Source: an uncultured Dorea sp.
GTDB taxonomy: Bacteria; Bacillota; Clostridia; Lachnospirales; Lachnospiraceae
NCBI GenBank assembly: GCA_910584615.1
Contig: CAJUAM010000021.1
Span: 1-58,590 of the forward strand
Reading direction: 5' to 3'
Length of the DNA: 58,590 nucleotides
The translations under genes and the position numbers were made by a program. Positions 48,568-57,481 of this stretch are shown here, piece after piece. Each line of letters starts with the position of its first letter. Position 1 is the stretch's first letter. The notes beneath the pieces were generated by a model. That model had not been told where the DNA came from. It made no database searches and saw nothing but the letters and a program-made list of their open reading frames with translations.

Positions 48568-50310
48568 ATGAAATATAAGAATATATGCCAAGGGAAGTTT
48601 ATTGACCGCCCGAATCGTTTTATTGCCCATGTGGAGATAGACAGATGTATTGAGACTGTGCATGTTAAGAATACCGGACGCTGCAGAGAACTGTTGGTTC
48701 CGGGGGCAGTTGTTTATGTTCAGAACAGCTTTAAGCCGGAACGAAAAACAAAATGGGATATGATAGCCGTAGAGAAGGATGGACGGATCATCAATATGGA
48801 TTCACAAATTCCGAATAAAGTGGTAAAAGAATGGCTTGAAGACGGGAATTTTATAAAAAATATCACTTCTATCCAGTCAGAATATACTTATGGAAATTCA
48901 CGTATTGATCTGTATGTTGGGGCAGGAAAGAGAAAGATACTGATTGAAGTAAAAGGGGTAACCTTGGAAGAGGATGGAATTGTCCGTTTTCCGGACGCGC
49001 CCAGCGAGCGCGCTGTAAAGCACGTACATGAACTAACGGAGGCGCTGAAAGAAGGTTATGAAGCATATGTGTTTTTTGTGGTTCAGATGAAGGGCGTTCG
49101 ATATTTTAAGCCGAATACAGACACTCATCCGGAGTTTGCCAAAGCACTCAGACAGGCGGTGAAAGAGGGAGTCAGGGTGGCAGCATATGATTGTCTGGTG
49201 GAAAAAGACAGTATCTCTATCTATGAGGAAGTGCCGGTGGTTCTTGAGGAGCTTTCATGGCAGGATCAATTGGCGGACCTGCTGATTCCATGGTATAGGA
49301 AATATCAAAGAGCGCTTCCATGGCGGGAGGAGCCGAAAGCGTATGAGGTATGGGTGTCTGAGATCATGCTTCAGCAGACGAGAGTAGAGGCAGTGAAACC
49401 TTACTATGTCAGATTTATGAAGGAACTTCCTACAGTAAAAGCTTTGGCAGAAGCAAAGGAAGACCAGTTATTGAAGCTGTGGGAAGGTCTGGGATATTAC
49501 AACCGGGTGCGCAATATGCAGAAAGCGGCACAGCAGATCATGGTTGACTTTGATGGCGAATTTCCGGGAACTTTTGAAAAGATACGGTCGCTTAAAGGAA
49601 TCGGGAGCTACACAGCCGGGGCGATCTGCTCCTTTGCGTTCGGGCTTCCGGTACCGGCGGTGGATGGTAATGTGCTCAGAGTCATTACAAGGCTTACAGC
49701 GGATGAGTCAGATATTGGCAGGCAGAGCACAAAAAGGCGCATTGAACAGGAACTTGAAAAAATAATTCCAAAGGAGGCCGCCAGTGATTTTAATCAGGCT
49801 CTTATAGAATTGGGAGCGATAATATGTGTTCCAAACGGCCGTCCTAAATGTGACAAGTGTCCTCTTGCTTTGCTGTGTGAGGCAAAAAAACATGAACTGA
49901 CAGAATCGCTTCCTGTTAAGATGAAAGCGAAAGCAAGAAGAATAGAAAAAAAGACGATACTGATCTTACGGGATGGGGATAGGATTGCAATCAGAAAGCG
50001 TAAGGAAATAGGACTTCTTGCGGGACTTTATGAGCTGCCGAATGTAGAAGGGCATCTTAACGCGGATGAAGTGGTGGAATACTGCAAGGAGATTGGGTTA
50101 ATGCCAGTGCGTATTAAAGCGCTTTCTTTGGCAAAACATATATTCAGTCACGTAGAATGGCATATGACAGGATATTTGGTAAAAGTAGATGAATTGGAAA
50201 AGACAAATAACAAAGAGTATTTATTCATCCATCCGGAAGAGATTGAAGCTGTATATCCCATTCCTTCTGCTTTTGAAAAGTATATGCAAGAGGTGAAAAC
50301 AAATTTATGA
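48568..50310 (+). CDS. SfsA-MutY fusion protein
   Basis: A 580-residue protein joining two families. Residues 1 to about 225 are SfsA-like (FIDRPNRFIAHVEIDRCIET; HVKNTGRCRELLVPG; KILIEVKGVTLEEDG; FPDAPSERAVKHVHEL). Residues about 227-580 are adenine DNA glycosylase MutY: catalytic Glu265 in EIMLQQTRV, the HhH motif LKGIGSYTAGAI, Asp366 in VDGNVLRV, the 4Fe-4S motif C420-x6-C427-x2-C430-x5-C436, and a C-terminal NUDIX-like recognition domain. MutY removes A paired with 8-oxoG. There is no stop or frameshift between the two parts. AATGGAGCAG precedes the start. Confidence 0.93.
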   Translation: MKYKNICQGKFIDRPNRFIAHVEIDRCIETVHVKNTGRCRELLVPGAVVYVQNSFKPERKTKWDMIAVEKDGRIINMDSQIPNKVVKEWLEDGNFIKNITSIQSEYTYGNSRIDLYVGAGKRKILIEVKGVTLEEDGIVRFPDAPSERAVKHVHELTEALKEGYEAYVFFVVQMKGVRYFKPNTDTHPEFAKALRQAVKEGVRVAAYDCLVEKDSISIYEEVPVVLEELSWQDQLADLLIPWYRKYQRALPWREEPKAYEVWVSEIMLQQTRVEAVKPYYVRFMKELPTVKALAEAKEDQLLKLWEGLGYYNRVRNMQKAAQQIMVDFDGEFPGTFEKIRSLKGIGSYTAGAICSFAFGLPVPAVDGNVLRVITRLTADESDIGRQSTKRRIEQELEKIIPKEAASDFNQALIELGAIICVPNGRPKCDKCPLALLCEAKKHELTESLPVKMKAKARRIEKKTILILRDGDRIAIRKRKEIGLLAGLYELPNVEGHLNADEVVEYCKEIGLMPVRIKALSLAKHIFSHVEWHMTGYLVKVDELEKTNNKEYLFIHPEEIEAVYPIPSAFEKYMQEVKTNL

Positions 50311-50314
50311 TAAT

Positions 50315-50355
50315 AAAAAAGCTATACGTCGTCCAGCGGCTGTATAGCTTTTTTT
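50315..50355. terminator. bidirectional terminator
   Basis: AAAAAAGCTATAC and GTATAGCTTTTTT pair around GTCGTCCAGCGGCT. It serves the rightward fusion gene and the leftward hemerythrin gene, whose stop is at 50361. Confidence 0.85.
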
Positions 50356-50360
50356 AAGTA

Positions 50361-50783
50361 TTAAAGTCTTCCGTTATTTTCTCTCATGAATTTGTATTCG
50401 GCAACGGAACGATCAAAACCTTCAATATGTGTATAGAACCATTTGATAACGTTCTCCTCAACTTTTTCAACAAAAGCAGGTGAAGGACCTTCTTCTTCCT
50501 GAAGCATCTCGTCAAGTTCTGAGATGGTCTTTTTGAAGTTTTCATGCTGTTCCTTATGTGATTCATAACCCGGATACTTAATGTCTTTCTGAAGCTCTTC
50601 TTCAGCGCCGAAATGAAAGACTGTATAATCTGACAAGTAGTCCAGAGTTTTGACAGCAGCAAGCTTTGCATCGCTGTCTTCGCAGCTGTCTAAAAGCTTG
50701 TTGATACGGTCAATCAGTTCTTTGTGCTGTGAATCGATCAATTCATTTCCTGTAATTAAGTTTTCGCTAAATTCTGCTCTCAT
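50361..50783 (-). CDS. bacteriohemerythrin
   Basis: A 140-residue single-domain hemerythrin. All seven di-iron ligands are visible: His20 (DSQHKEL), His57 and Glu61 (HFGAEEEL), His76 and His80 (HKEQH), His119 and Asp124 (HIEGFD). It binds O2 reversibly or scavenges O2 or iron, which suits an anaerobe meeting oxygen. It begins with TAAAGGAGG-type spacing and ends at a shared terminator. Confidence 0.95.
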   Translation of the reverse strand: MRAEFSENLITGNELIDSQHKELIDRINKLLDSCEDSDAKLAAVKTLDYLSDYTVFHFGAEEELQKDIKYPGYESHKEQHENFKKTISELDEMLQEEEGPSPAFVEKVEENVIKWFYTHIEGFDRSVAEYKFMRENNGRL

Positions 50784-50800
50784 AGTAAATTATTCCTCCT

Positions 50801-51469
50801 TTATATTGGCTGATGAGAAAACTTGGTTGCTTTGCGTGGCTGAGATGTATATACAAATGGATAAATGATTCCTGCCATTGCAAATGCCGCGATTACATCC
50901 GTGACCGAATGCTGTTTTAAAAATACTGTAGATAATATGATGAAAACGCCAGTAATATAGACGCTGCACATGATACCTTTATTAAATCTCAGTTTTTCGC
51001 TGTGCGCAGCAGCGATTAATATGCCTACTGTATTAAAGACATGGATGCTTGGAAGTACATTCGTCGGAGTATCTATGCGGTAAAGGTGTCTTACCATGTC
51101 AACACAGAAATTATCCCTGGCAAATACTGCCGGACGCAAGTTCAGTCCATTTGGAAACACAGTGCAAATAATAAGAAACATCGTCATTCCGATAATAAGG
51201 AAAGATGTAATTTTATAAAATCCTTTTTTGTCTGTAAAGAAAAAATAGAATACACATATTGCCATAAATACAAACCAAAAGTAATATGGTATAATGAAAT
51301 ATTCATTAAACGGTATAAAGTCATCCAAAGGTGAATGGATAATAAAATAATTTTTCTGTATATGTTTTTCAAGATAACTAAACCAAGGCATATAAATAAA
51401 TGTGTACAGAAATACCCATGCATGACTATATTTTTTTGCAAATGCTTTTACTCTGTTAATGATCTTCAT
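50801..51469 (-). CDS. PAP2-family phosphatase/phosphotransferase
   Basis: A protein of about 222 residues with six membrane helices. The PAP2 motifs are PSIHVFNTVGILIAAAHS (SxxH type) and KQHSVTDVIAAFAM (H-x3-D). The layout resembles the inositolphosphotransferase/Aur1-like branch. The start at 51469 (MKIINRVKAF) with AAAGGGG is preferred over an upstream Met. It lies 114 bases downstream of the glycerophosphodiesterase gene on the same strand, and may act on lipid phosphates. Confidence 0.82.
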   Translation of the reverse strand: MKIINRVKAFAKKYSHAWVFLYTFIYMPWFSYLEKHIQKNYFIIHSPLDDFIPFNEYFIIPYYFWFVFMAICVFYFFFTDKKGFYKITSFLIIGMTMFLIICTVFPNGLNLRPAVFARDNFCVDMVRHLYRIDTPTNVLPSIHVFNTVGILIAAAHSEKLRFNKGIMCSVYITGVFIILSTVFLKQHSVTDVIAAFAMAGIIYPFVYTSQPRKATKFSHQPI

Positions 51470-51583
51470 GAAATAAACGCCCCTTTTAAAAGCCTGTTTG
51501 ATATAATGTATTTCTGCTACACGGGAAATTATAACATGAAAAAAAACATTCAACAAGGCAGTTCATTTAATGTTAATTTAATG

Positions 51584-52399
51584 TTAATAATATTCACCGT
51601 GTTTTTCGAAAATCTGAATATGATATCCCGAAATCCCTCTTTGCAGATCTTCATTTGTAGTCAGTGTCCACACAGCAATAGGAACACGGAATATGTATTT
51701 AAGGAGTAGAACTGATAAATGAGGCAAGTCTGACATCCGGTAAGAGATAAAATCAGGTCTTCCTAAAAAGTTGCAGAAAAGGTTCTGGACAATAAATTTT
51801 AAAAGCCATGCTTCCTTAGATTTGCTGATTGTCAAATGCTCGGCAAGCTGCCCGCGCAATATATTGGGAGCGTGAAGCTTAAACCAACGGAGTCCCATTG
51901 TGTTAAATGACTGTATCATATAATTCCCAGAATAGTGCTTAAGTATACTGTAAGTTTTTTCGCAGATTTTTAAAGAAGTGGTTGGTATTTTCAGTTCGAT
52001 CAGCAATGGGACGCGTCCGTTTACTTCGGCAAGGACTTCTTTAAAAAGCGGGATACGTTCGGCAGTTCCGAGGAGGCAGAGATTTTTCAGCTCATCATAG
52101 GTCCAGTCTTCTATTGTTCCAGAGTGACCGCACAGACGTTCCAGTGTATCGTCATGGAAGACAACAAGCTGTCCGTCGCGTGTCAGATGCAGGTCCAGTT
52201 CTATGCCATATCCGTGCTTAACTGCGGCATGGAATGCTGTCATGGAATTTTCAGGGACATGATGGGCAATATCGTGATAACCTCTGTGCGCGAACATAGA
52301 AGGGGCAATGTTTAATACACGCGTTTTTTCGCTTCTTCTTGGAAAGACCATAAAGAAATAGAGCATTATGATTACAAACAAAATAATACCTGCTGTCAT
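51584..52399 (-). CDS. glycerophosphodiester phosphodiesterase
   Basis: A 271-residue protein with an N-terminal membrane anchor (AGIILFVIIMLYFFMVF) and a GDPD TIM barrel. FAHRGYHDIAHHVPENSMTA, GIELDLHLTRDGQLVVFHDD and TLERLCGHSG are the catalytic motifs (H-R-G, E-x-D, H). It releases glycerol-3-phosphate from glycerophosphodiesters. It is 17 bases downstream of the lipid kinase gene, in the same transcript. Confidence 0.93.
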   Translation of the reverse strand: MTAGIILFVIIMLYFFMVFPRRSEKTRVLNIAPSMFAHRGYHDIAHHVPENSMTAFHAAVKHGYGIELDLHLTRDGQLVVFHDDTLERLCGHSGTIEDWTYDELKNLCLLGTAERIPLFKEVLAEVNGRVPLLIELKIPTTSLKICEKTYSILKHYSGNYMIQSFNTMGLRWFKLHAPNILRGQLAEHLTISKSKEAWLLKFIVQNLFCNFLGRPDFISYRMSDLPHLSVLLLKYIFRVPIAVWTLTTNEDLQRGISGYHIQIFEKHGEYY

Positions 52400-52416
52400 A
52401 TTGATTTCTCCTGATA

Positions 52417-53334
52417 CTAGCTGATGATAAATCGTATTTTCTGAGGTTCCAGAGAGGTAGATATCTGGTGCTGCAAGGATATAGGTTCACCGTCAGTGTG
52501 AAATGGAAGAGGGATCTCGCTTTCCATAACTGCTTTTTTGCATCGATAAATGTGGATGCCGGTAAATTTTGTGTGCTTTCCGAAAAATGCGGTAGGAAGC
52601 AGAAAGAGGATTTTTAATTTCGGAAGTCCTTCTATGAGTATGATATCCAAAAAATCATCCGCAGGCGCGGCCTTTGGACAGAACATAAATCCCCCGCCTT
52701 CATATTTTTGATTCATGGCGGCGGCAAAATAAACTTTTTCAAAGGCTATAGGAGTTTTGTTATCCATTGTAATAACCATTTTTTTAGGGGTCTGGAGCAA
52801 TAGGCTTTGCAAAGCGACGCAGACATAAGAAAGCTTTCCGAGAGAAAGTTTATTAAAAAAGGCTTTCACCCGGGAAGTGGAGATCTGGCAGCAGACTTTT
52901 GCATCAAAACCAAAGCCGGCACTGACTGCAAAACGGCGGCTTTTCGATCCGTACTTTACTGTTCCTATGTTGATGTGTGTGTAACAGGAAGGAGATAATA
53001 TATGATCGAGTGCTTTATATGGATCGTGAGATAAACCCATGCCTCTGGCAAAGTCATTGCTTGAGCCAATGGGAATGTATGCCAGTGTCACAGTCTGAAA
53101 ATCAGAGATTCCGTTGATCACCTCATTGATCGTTCCGTCACCTCCCAATACAACTAATGTATGGCAGCCATCATTTGAAAGAATTTTTTGAGTAATGCTG
53201 GTGGCATGATTGCAATATTTTGTAAAGAAAGCATGATAGTTTATTCTGCGTTCTTTTAAGGCTTTCTCGACTCCGTTCCAGACTCTTAGGCCAAGTCCGG
53301 TGCGCGCATTGGGATTTATGATAAAGTTGTACAT
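52417..53334 (-). CDS. diacylglycerol/lipid kinase family protein
   Basis: A 305-residue DagK/YegS-type lipid kinase. It begins MYNFIINPNARTGLGLRVW, has the nucleotide motif LGGDGTINEVINGI and the conserved IPIGSSNDFARGMGL, with the second domain ending near FHTDGEPI. The start at 53334 with AAAGGAC is preferred over a Met eight codons upstream. With GDPD and PAP2 genes it makes a membrane lipid turnover cluster. Confidence 0.93.
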   Translation of the reverse strand: MYNFIINPNARTGLGLRVWNGVEKALKERRINYHAFFTKYCNHATSITQKILSNDGCHTLVVLGGDGTINEVINGISDFQTVTLAYIPIGSSNDFARGMGLSHDPYKALDHILSPSCYTHINIGTVKYGSKSRRFAVSAGFGFDAKVCCQISTSRVKAFFNKLSLGKLSYVCVALQSLLLQTPKKMVITMDNKTPIAFEKVYFAAAMNQKYEGGGFMFCPKAAPADDFLDIILIEGLPKLKILFLLPTAFFGKHTKFTGIHIYRCKKAVMESEIPLPFHTDGEPISLQHQISTSLEPQKIRFIIS

Positions 53335-53481
53335 GTTGGTTGTCCTTTCAGGATGCATTGATACAATAAAGTATATCAGTTTTTTCTATTTGCAACAACA
53401 GTATAGAAAAAGACTATAAGCAGAGATGTTTATTAAAATAAGCAATTGGACAAATAAGAAAAGAAAGGGTATTATATTTAT

Positions 53482-53566
53482 AAAGATATTATTGTTTAGT
53501 GACCTTTTGGTTACTATGTTTCCTTCTACAAAGATCCTTTAAGATGTGCGCTTAAGGGATTTTTTG
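53482..53566 (+). ncRNA. candidate small RNA, about 85 bases
   Basis: A promoter-like TTGGAC-N18-TATTAT (53446-53475) is followed by a hairpin TAGTGACC-TTTT-GGTTACTA (53497-53516) and a terminator ATCCTTTAAG/CTTAAGGGAT with T6 (53534-53566). No coding frame of note lies within. It is on the opposite strand to both neighbours, so the terminator has no other obvious user. No known RNA family is recognised. Confidence 0.5.
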
Positions 53567-53569
53567 TAT

Positions 53570-54178
53570 TCAAAAAGCTCCGTCAAGGTATGTTTTTAAA
53601 GACCGGCGCATATTTCCTTCAAAATCGGTATTTCCTTGTTTTAGGCACCATTCAAAAACATTTCCTATTACGATCATACGGATATCAGTAGACAGCGAAT
53701 TTAGAGAATGTATGGGTTTAATAAGATTGGCATCTATGCATTTTTTTAAATAATTTTCAACTGTTATAATCGGATAGGGACGTTCAGTACGGATTAAAGG
53801 GTTTAGTGACTGATTTTTCGGCGTATAGTAATTGGACATAAATGCCACACCTAGATCTTCACAGTAATGCACATAATTAATATATACGTAGATGATTGTT
53901 TCCTTTGCGTCAGCAGCATCGGAAGGGAGATCTAAAAGATCTGGATTGATGCCGGGCTGTTCTTCGATATAATAGGAAAGAAGATCATCTTTCGTTTTAA
54001 AATGATGATAAAAGCTGCCATTAGAAACGCCTGCTTCCTCACAGATGTTTTTTATGGATAATTCCTCATATCCTTTTTTCTGTAAAATATGTCTGGCAGC
54101 TTTAAAGATTTTAGCTTTTGTTTCTTTTGATTTCAACTGCTGTCTGGATAATTCATTATCATTGGATAGTTGGTTCAT
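53570..54178 (-). CDS. TetR/AcrR family regulator
   Basis: A 202-residue regulator with an N-terminal HTH (AKIFKAARHILQKKGYEELS; IKNICEEAGVSNGSFYHHFK) and a ligand-binding helical domain whose specificity is unknown. The start at 54178 (MNQLSNDNEL) with AAAGGAGA is chosen over a Met 35 codons upstream. It is divergent from tex; its target may be itself or the lipid cluster. Confidence 0.9.
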   Translation of the reverse strand: MNQLSNDNELSRQQLKSKETKAKIFKAARHILQKKGYEELSIKNICEEAGVSNGSFYHHFKTKDDLLSYYIEEQPGINPDLLDLPSDAADAKETIIYVYINYVHYCEDLGVAFMSNYYTPKNQSLNPLIRTERPYPIITVENYLKKCIDANLIKPIHSLNSLSTDIRMIVIGNVFEWCLKQGNTDFEGNMRRSLKTYLDGAF

Positions 54179-54361
54179 GTCAGGGTAATCTCCTTTAGGA
54201 CGTTTTGGATCATTAACTGGCAACAGTATAGCATACAGGATTTTATTTTTCAAGAAAACAGAGTGAACTCTATGTTTGAACACAGGGGTTTTTGTGTTAT
54301 GATAAAGAAAGCTTATTTTGCATTAATTGATAAATGATTTTGAAGGAGAAAGGGAGTAACA

Positions 54362-56518
54362 ATGGATATTAATCAAAAAATAGCGGAAGAGCTTGGTGTA
54401 AAGAAGTGGCAGACAGATGCCGCGGTAAAATTGATTGATGAGGGAAATACAATTCCCTTTATTGCCAGATACCGTAAAGAAGCAACAGGCACTTTGGATG
54501 ATGAGCAATTAAGGAAGCTTTATGAACGTTTAACATATCTTAGAAATCTAGAAGAGAAAAAGGAACAGGTTCTTGCCAGTATTGATGATCAGGGAAAACT
54601 TACAGAAGAACTAAAAAAACAGATCATATCTGCCGAGACTTTAGTAATTGTTGAGGATTTGTATCGGCCGTACCGCCCCAAGCGCAGAACACGCGCTACT
54701 ATTGCCAGGGAAAAAGGGCTGGAACCTCTGGCAGCGCTTATTACACTTCAGAAGTTAAAGCAGCCCGTTCTTAAAGCTGCGGAGGAATATATTGATGAAG
54801 AAAAAGAAGTTAAGACTGCAAAAGAAGCAGTAAGCGGCGCTCAGGATATTATAGCAGAAAGTATTTCTGATGAAGCGGATTATCGAATGTGGATACGAAA
54901 GATAACTATACAGAAAGGACGGATTGTGTCCTTGGCAAAAGACGAAAAGGCAGAATCAGTTTATGAGATGTATTATGATTTCGAAGAGCCGGTAGAAAAG
55001 CTTTTAGGACATCGTATACTTGCCCTGAACCGGGGAGAGAAGGAAAAATTCCTGACAGTGAAGATAGAGGCACCGGAAGAGGATATTATCCGTTACTTAG
55101 AGAAAAAAACTATCCATGGAGATAATGAATATACAGAGCCTGTTCTGAAGGAAACCGTTGCAGATGCATATAAGAGACTGATAGCGCCGGCTATTGAGCG
55201 GGAAATCCGAAATGATCTGACAGAGAGGGCGGAAGATGGCGCGATTGACGTGTTCGGGAAGAACCTGGAGCAGCTTCTTATGCAGCCTCCGATTGTAGGG
55301 CAGACTGTCCTTGGATGGGATCCGGCGTTTCGTACAGGCTGTAAACTGGCAGTTGTAGATCCCACCGGAAAGGTGATTGGAACGACGGTCATTTATCCCA
55401 CGGCTCCGACAACGCCCCAGAAAATAAAGGCATCAAAAGATCTGCTTAAGAAAATCATTGAAAAATATAATATTACATTAATTTCCGTTGGAAACGGAAC
55501 TGCTTCAAGAGAATCAGAGCAGTTTATTGTTGAACTGTTAAAGGAGATTCCGCAGAAGGTACAGTATATTATTGTAAATGAAGCAGGAGCATCCGTATAT
55601 TCTGCCAGCAAACTGGCAAGTGAAGAGTTTCCTAAGTTTGATGTAGGTCAAAGAAGCGCGGCATCGATTGCAAGGCGTCTACAGGATCCGCTGGCAGAGC
55701 TGGTTAAGATAGATCCTAAATCTATCGGAGTCGGGCAGTACCAGCATGATATGAATCAGAAAAAACTCAGCGAAGCGCTGTCAGGCGTAGTAGAGGATTG
55801 TGTAAATAAAGTAGGAGTAGATTTGAATACAGCTTCGGCACCGCTCCTTTCTTATATTTCTGGAATTTCGTCCGCGATCGCGAAGAATATTGTGTCTTAT
55901 AGAGAGGAGAACGGAAGGTTCGATAACCGCAGACAGCTCCTTAAAGTGGCGAAGCTTGGGCCAAAAGCATACGAGCAATGTGCTGGATTCATGAGAATTC
56001 AGGCAGGGAATAATCCACTTGATGGAACAAGTGTCCATCCTGAGTCATATGAGGCGGCGGAAAAGCTTTTGAAAAAACAAGGATATAAACCGGAAGATAT
56101 CAGAGGCGGAAAGCTGCTTGGATTATCGCTTACAATTAAGAATTATAAAGAACTTGCCAAAGAATTGGGGGTTGGCGAGATTACTTTGAGAGATATTGTG
56201 AAGGAGCTTGAAAAACCGGCAAGAGATCCCCGTGATGAGATGCCAAAGCCAATCTTGCGTACAGATGTATTGGAAATGAAAGATCTGACAGAAGGGATGA
56301 TACTGAAGGGGACAGTCCGTAATGTCATTGACTTTGGAGCATTTGTGGATATTGGCGTGCATCAGGACGGACTGGTACATATTTCCGAAATTACAGATAA
56401 AAAGTTTATTAAACATCCGCTGGAAGTAGTAAGTGTTGGAGATGTTGTGGATGTAAAAGTCATGAGTGTGGATTTAAAGAAGAAGAGAATCCAGCTTACG
56501 ATGAAAGGGATTTCTTGA
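54362..56518 (+). CDS. tex: Tex-family RNA-binding transcription accessory protein
   Basis: A 718-residue protein with the full Tex layout: an N-terminal helical part (IPFIARYRKEATGTLDDEQL), a YqgF-like RNase H fold (LGWDPAFRTGCKLAVVDPTG; VGNGTASRESEQ), HhH segments (LNTASAPLLSYISGISSAIA) and a C-terminal S1 domain (GMILKGTVRNVIDFGAFVDI). Tex proteins bind nucleic acids and affect transcription or stress survival. The length is complete. Confidence 0.96.
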   Translation: MDINQKIAEELGVKKWQTDAAVKLIDEGNTIPFIARYRKEATGTLDDEQLRKLYERLTYLRNLEEKKEQVLASIDDQGKLTEELKKQIISAETLVIVEDLYRPYRPKRRTRATIAREKGLEPLAALITLQKLKQPVLKAAEEYIDEEKEVKTAKEAVSGAQDIIAESISDEADYRMWIRKITIQKGRIVSLAKDEKAESVYEMYYDFEEPVEKLLGHRILALNRGEKEKFLTVKIEAPEEDIIRYLEKKTIHGDNEYTEPVLKETVADAYKRLIAPAIEREIRNDLTERAEDGAIDVFGKNLEQLLMQPPIVGQTVLGWDPAFRTGCKLAVVDPTGKVIGTTVIYPTAPTTPQKIKASKDLLKKIIEKYNITLISVGNGTASRESEQFIVELLKEIPQKVQYIIVNEAGASVYSASKLASEEFPKFDVGQRSAASIARRLQDPLAELVKIDPKSIGVGQYQHDMNQKKLSEALSGVVEDCVNKVGVDLNTASAPLLSYISGISSAIAKNIVSYREENGRFDNRRQLLKVAKLGPKAYEQCAGFMRIQAGNNPLDGTSVHPESYEAAEKLLKKQGYKPEDIRGGKLLGLSLTIKNYKELAKELGVGEITLRDIVKELEKPARDPRDEMPKPILRTDVLEMKDLTEGMILKGTVRNVIDFGAFVDIGVHQDGLVHISEITDKKFIKHPLEVVSVGDVVDVKVMSVDLKKKRIQLTMKGIS

Positions 56519-56572
56519 TTTTAAAGCGATTGGGAAAATGAATTTAAGGTGTGAGAATTGGAGGGAAAAATT

Positions 56573-57466
56573 ATGAAAAAGCCTTGGCAGAAGATCCTTG
56601 AGACAGTATTTGGAGTTTTGATCGGCAATGCTGTGCTCGCGTTTACAGTAGCGGCATTTATGGTTCCTCATGGTATTATTATGGGAGGCGCGACAGGTAT
56701 TGGTCTTACGATCAGCCATTATGTGACGATCCAGCTTTCTTTGATCATCTTGGTAGTTAATGCATGTTTGTTTGCTTTAGGGGCGGTTACGCTTGGGAAA
56801 AAATTTGTGATCACAACGATTGCAAGTACCTTCCTGTATCCGGCATGTCTGACAGTGATGCAGGCGATCCCGGGTATTACGGCACTTACGGATAATATTA
56901 TGCTGGCAACCTTATACGGAGGAGCTTTACTTGGACTCGGGGTAGGAGTGATCGTCCGTGTAGGGTCATCTACAGGGGGAACAGATATCCTTGCGCTTGT
57001 ATTTAACAAGTGGTTCCATATCAGTGTGGCTGTGCTAATGTATATTGTGGATTTTGCTGTGCTTGGGGCACAGGCAATGTTCTCGGATGCAGAACAGATC
57101 ATGTATGGTATTTTGGCTCTGGTGATAGAGACATTTATGCTGAACAGAGTAATGCTGATGGGTCAATCGCAGATCCAGCTTTTTGTTATCTCAGAGAAAT
57201 ATGAAGAGATACGGGAGCGTATGTTAAAGGAGCAAGATGTAGGAGTGACAATGGTACATGTTGAGACCGGATTTGGGAAAGAAAATAAAAAGGCAGTTCT
57301 GTGTATTATTCCCAAACGGAAATTATATGCGACGAATGAGATGATCCGTGTCATTGATGAAAAGGCATTTATTACTATTTCACAGATCAATGAAGTAAAA
57401 GGGCGGGGCTTTACGATAGAACGAGAAAGCTATCCTCAGATCGAAGGAGTAGAGAAAGGTAATTAA
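56573..57466 (+). CDS. YitT family membrane protein (DUF161/DUF2179)
   Basis: A 297-residue protein with five to six membrane helices (VPHGIIMGGATGIGLTISHY; GVGVIVRVGSSTGGTDILAL) and a C-terminal cytoplasmic DUF2179 domain (ERMLKEQDVGVTMVHVETGF; FITISQINEVKGRGFTIERE). The start at ATG 56573 follows GGAGGGAAAAATT. Function is unknown for the family; some members are needed in sporulation. It is 54 bases after tex. Confidence 0.93.
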   Translation: MKKPWQKILETVFGVLIGNAVLAFTVAAFMVPHGIIMGGATGIGLTISHYVTIQLSLIILVVNACLFALGAVTLGKKFVITTIASTFLYPACLTVMQAIPGITALTDNIMLATLYGGALLGLGVGVIVRVGSSTGGTDILALVFNKWFHISVAVLMYIVDFAVLGAQAMFSDAEQIMYGILALVIETFMLNRVMLMGQSQIQLFVISEKYEEIRERMLKEQDVGVTMVHVETGFGKENKKAVLCIIPKRKLYATNEMIRVIDEKAFITISQINEVKGRGFTIERESYPQIEGVEKGN

Positions 57467-57481
57467 GAAAAAGATAAATAT

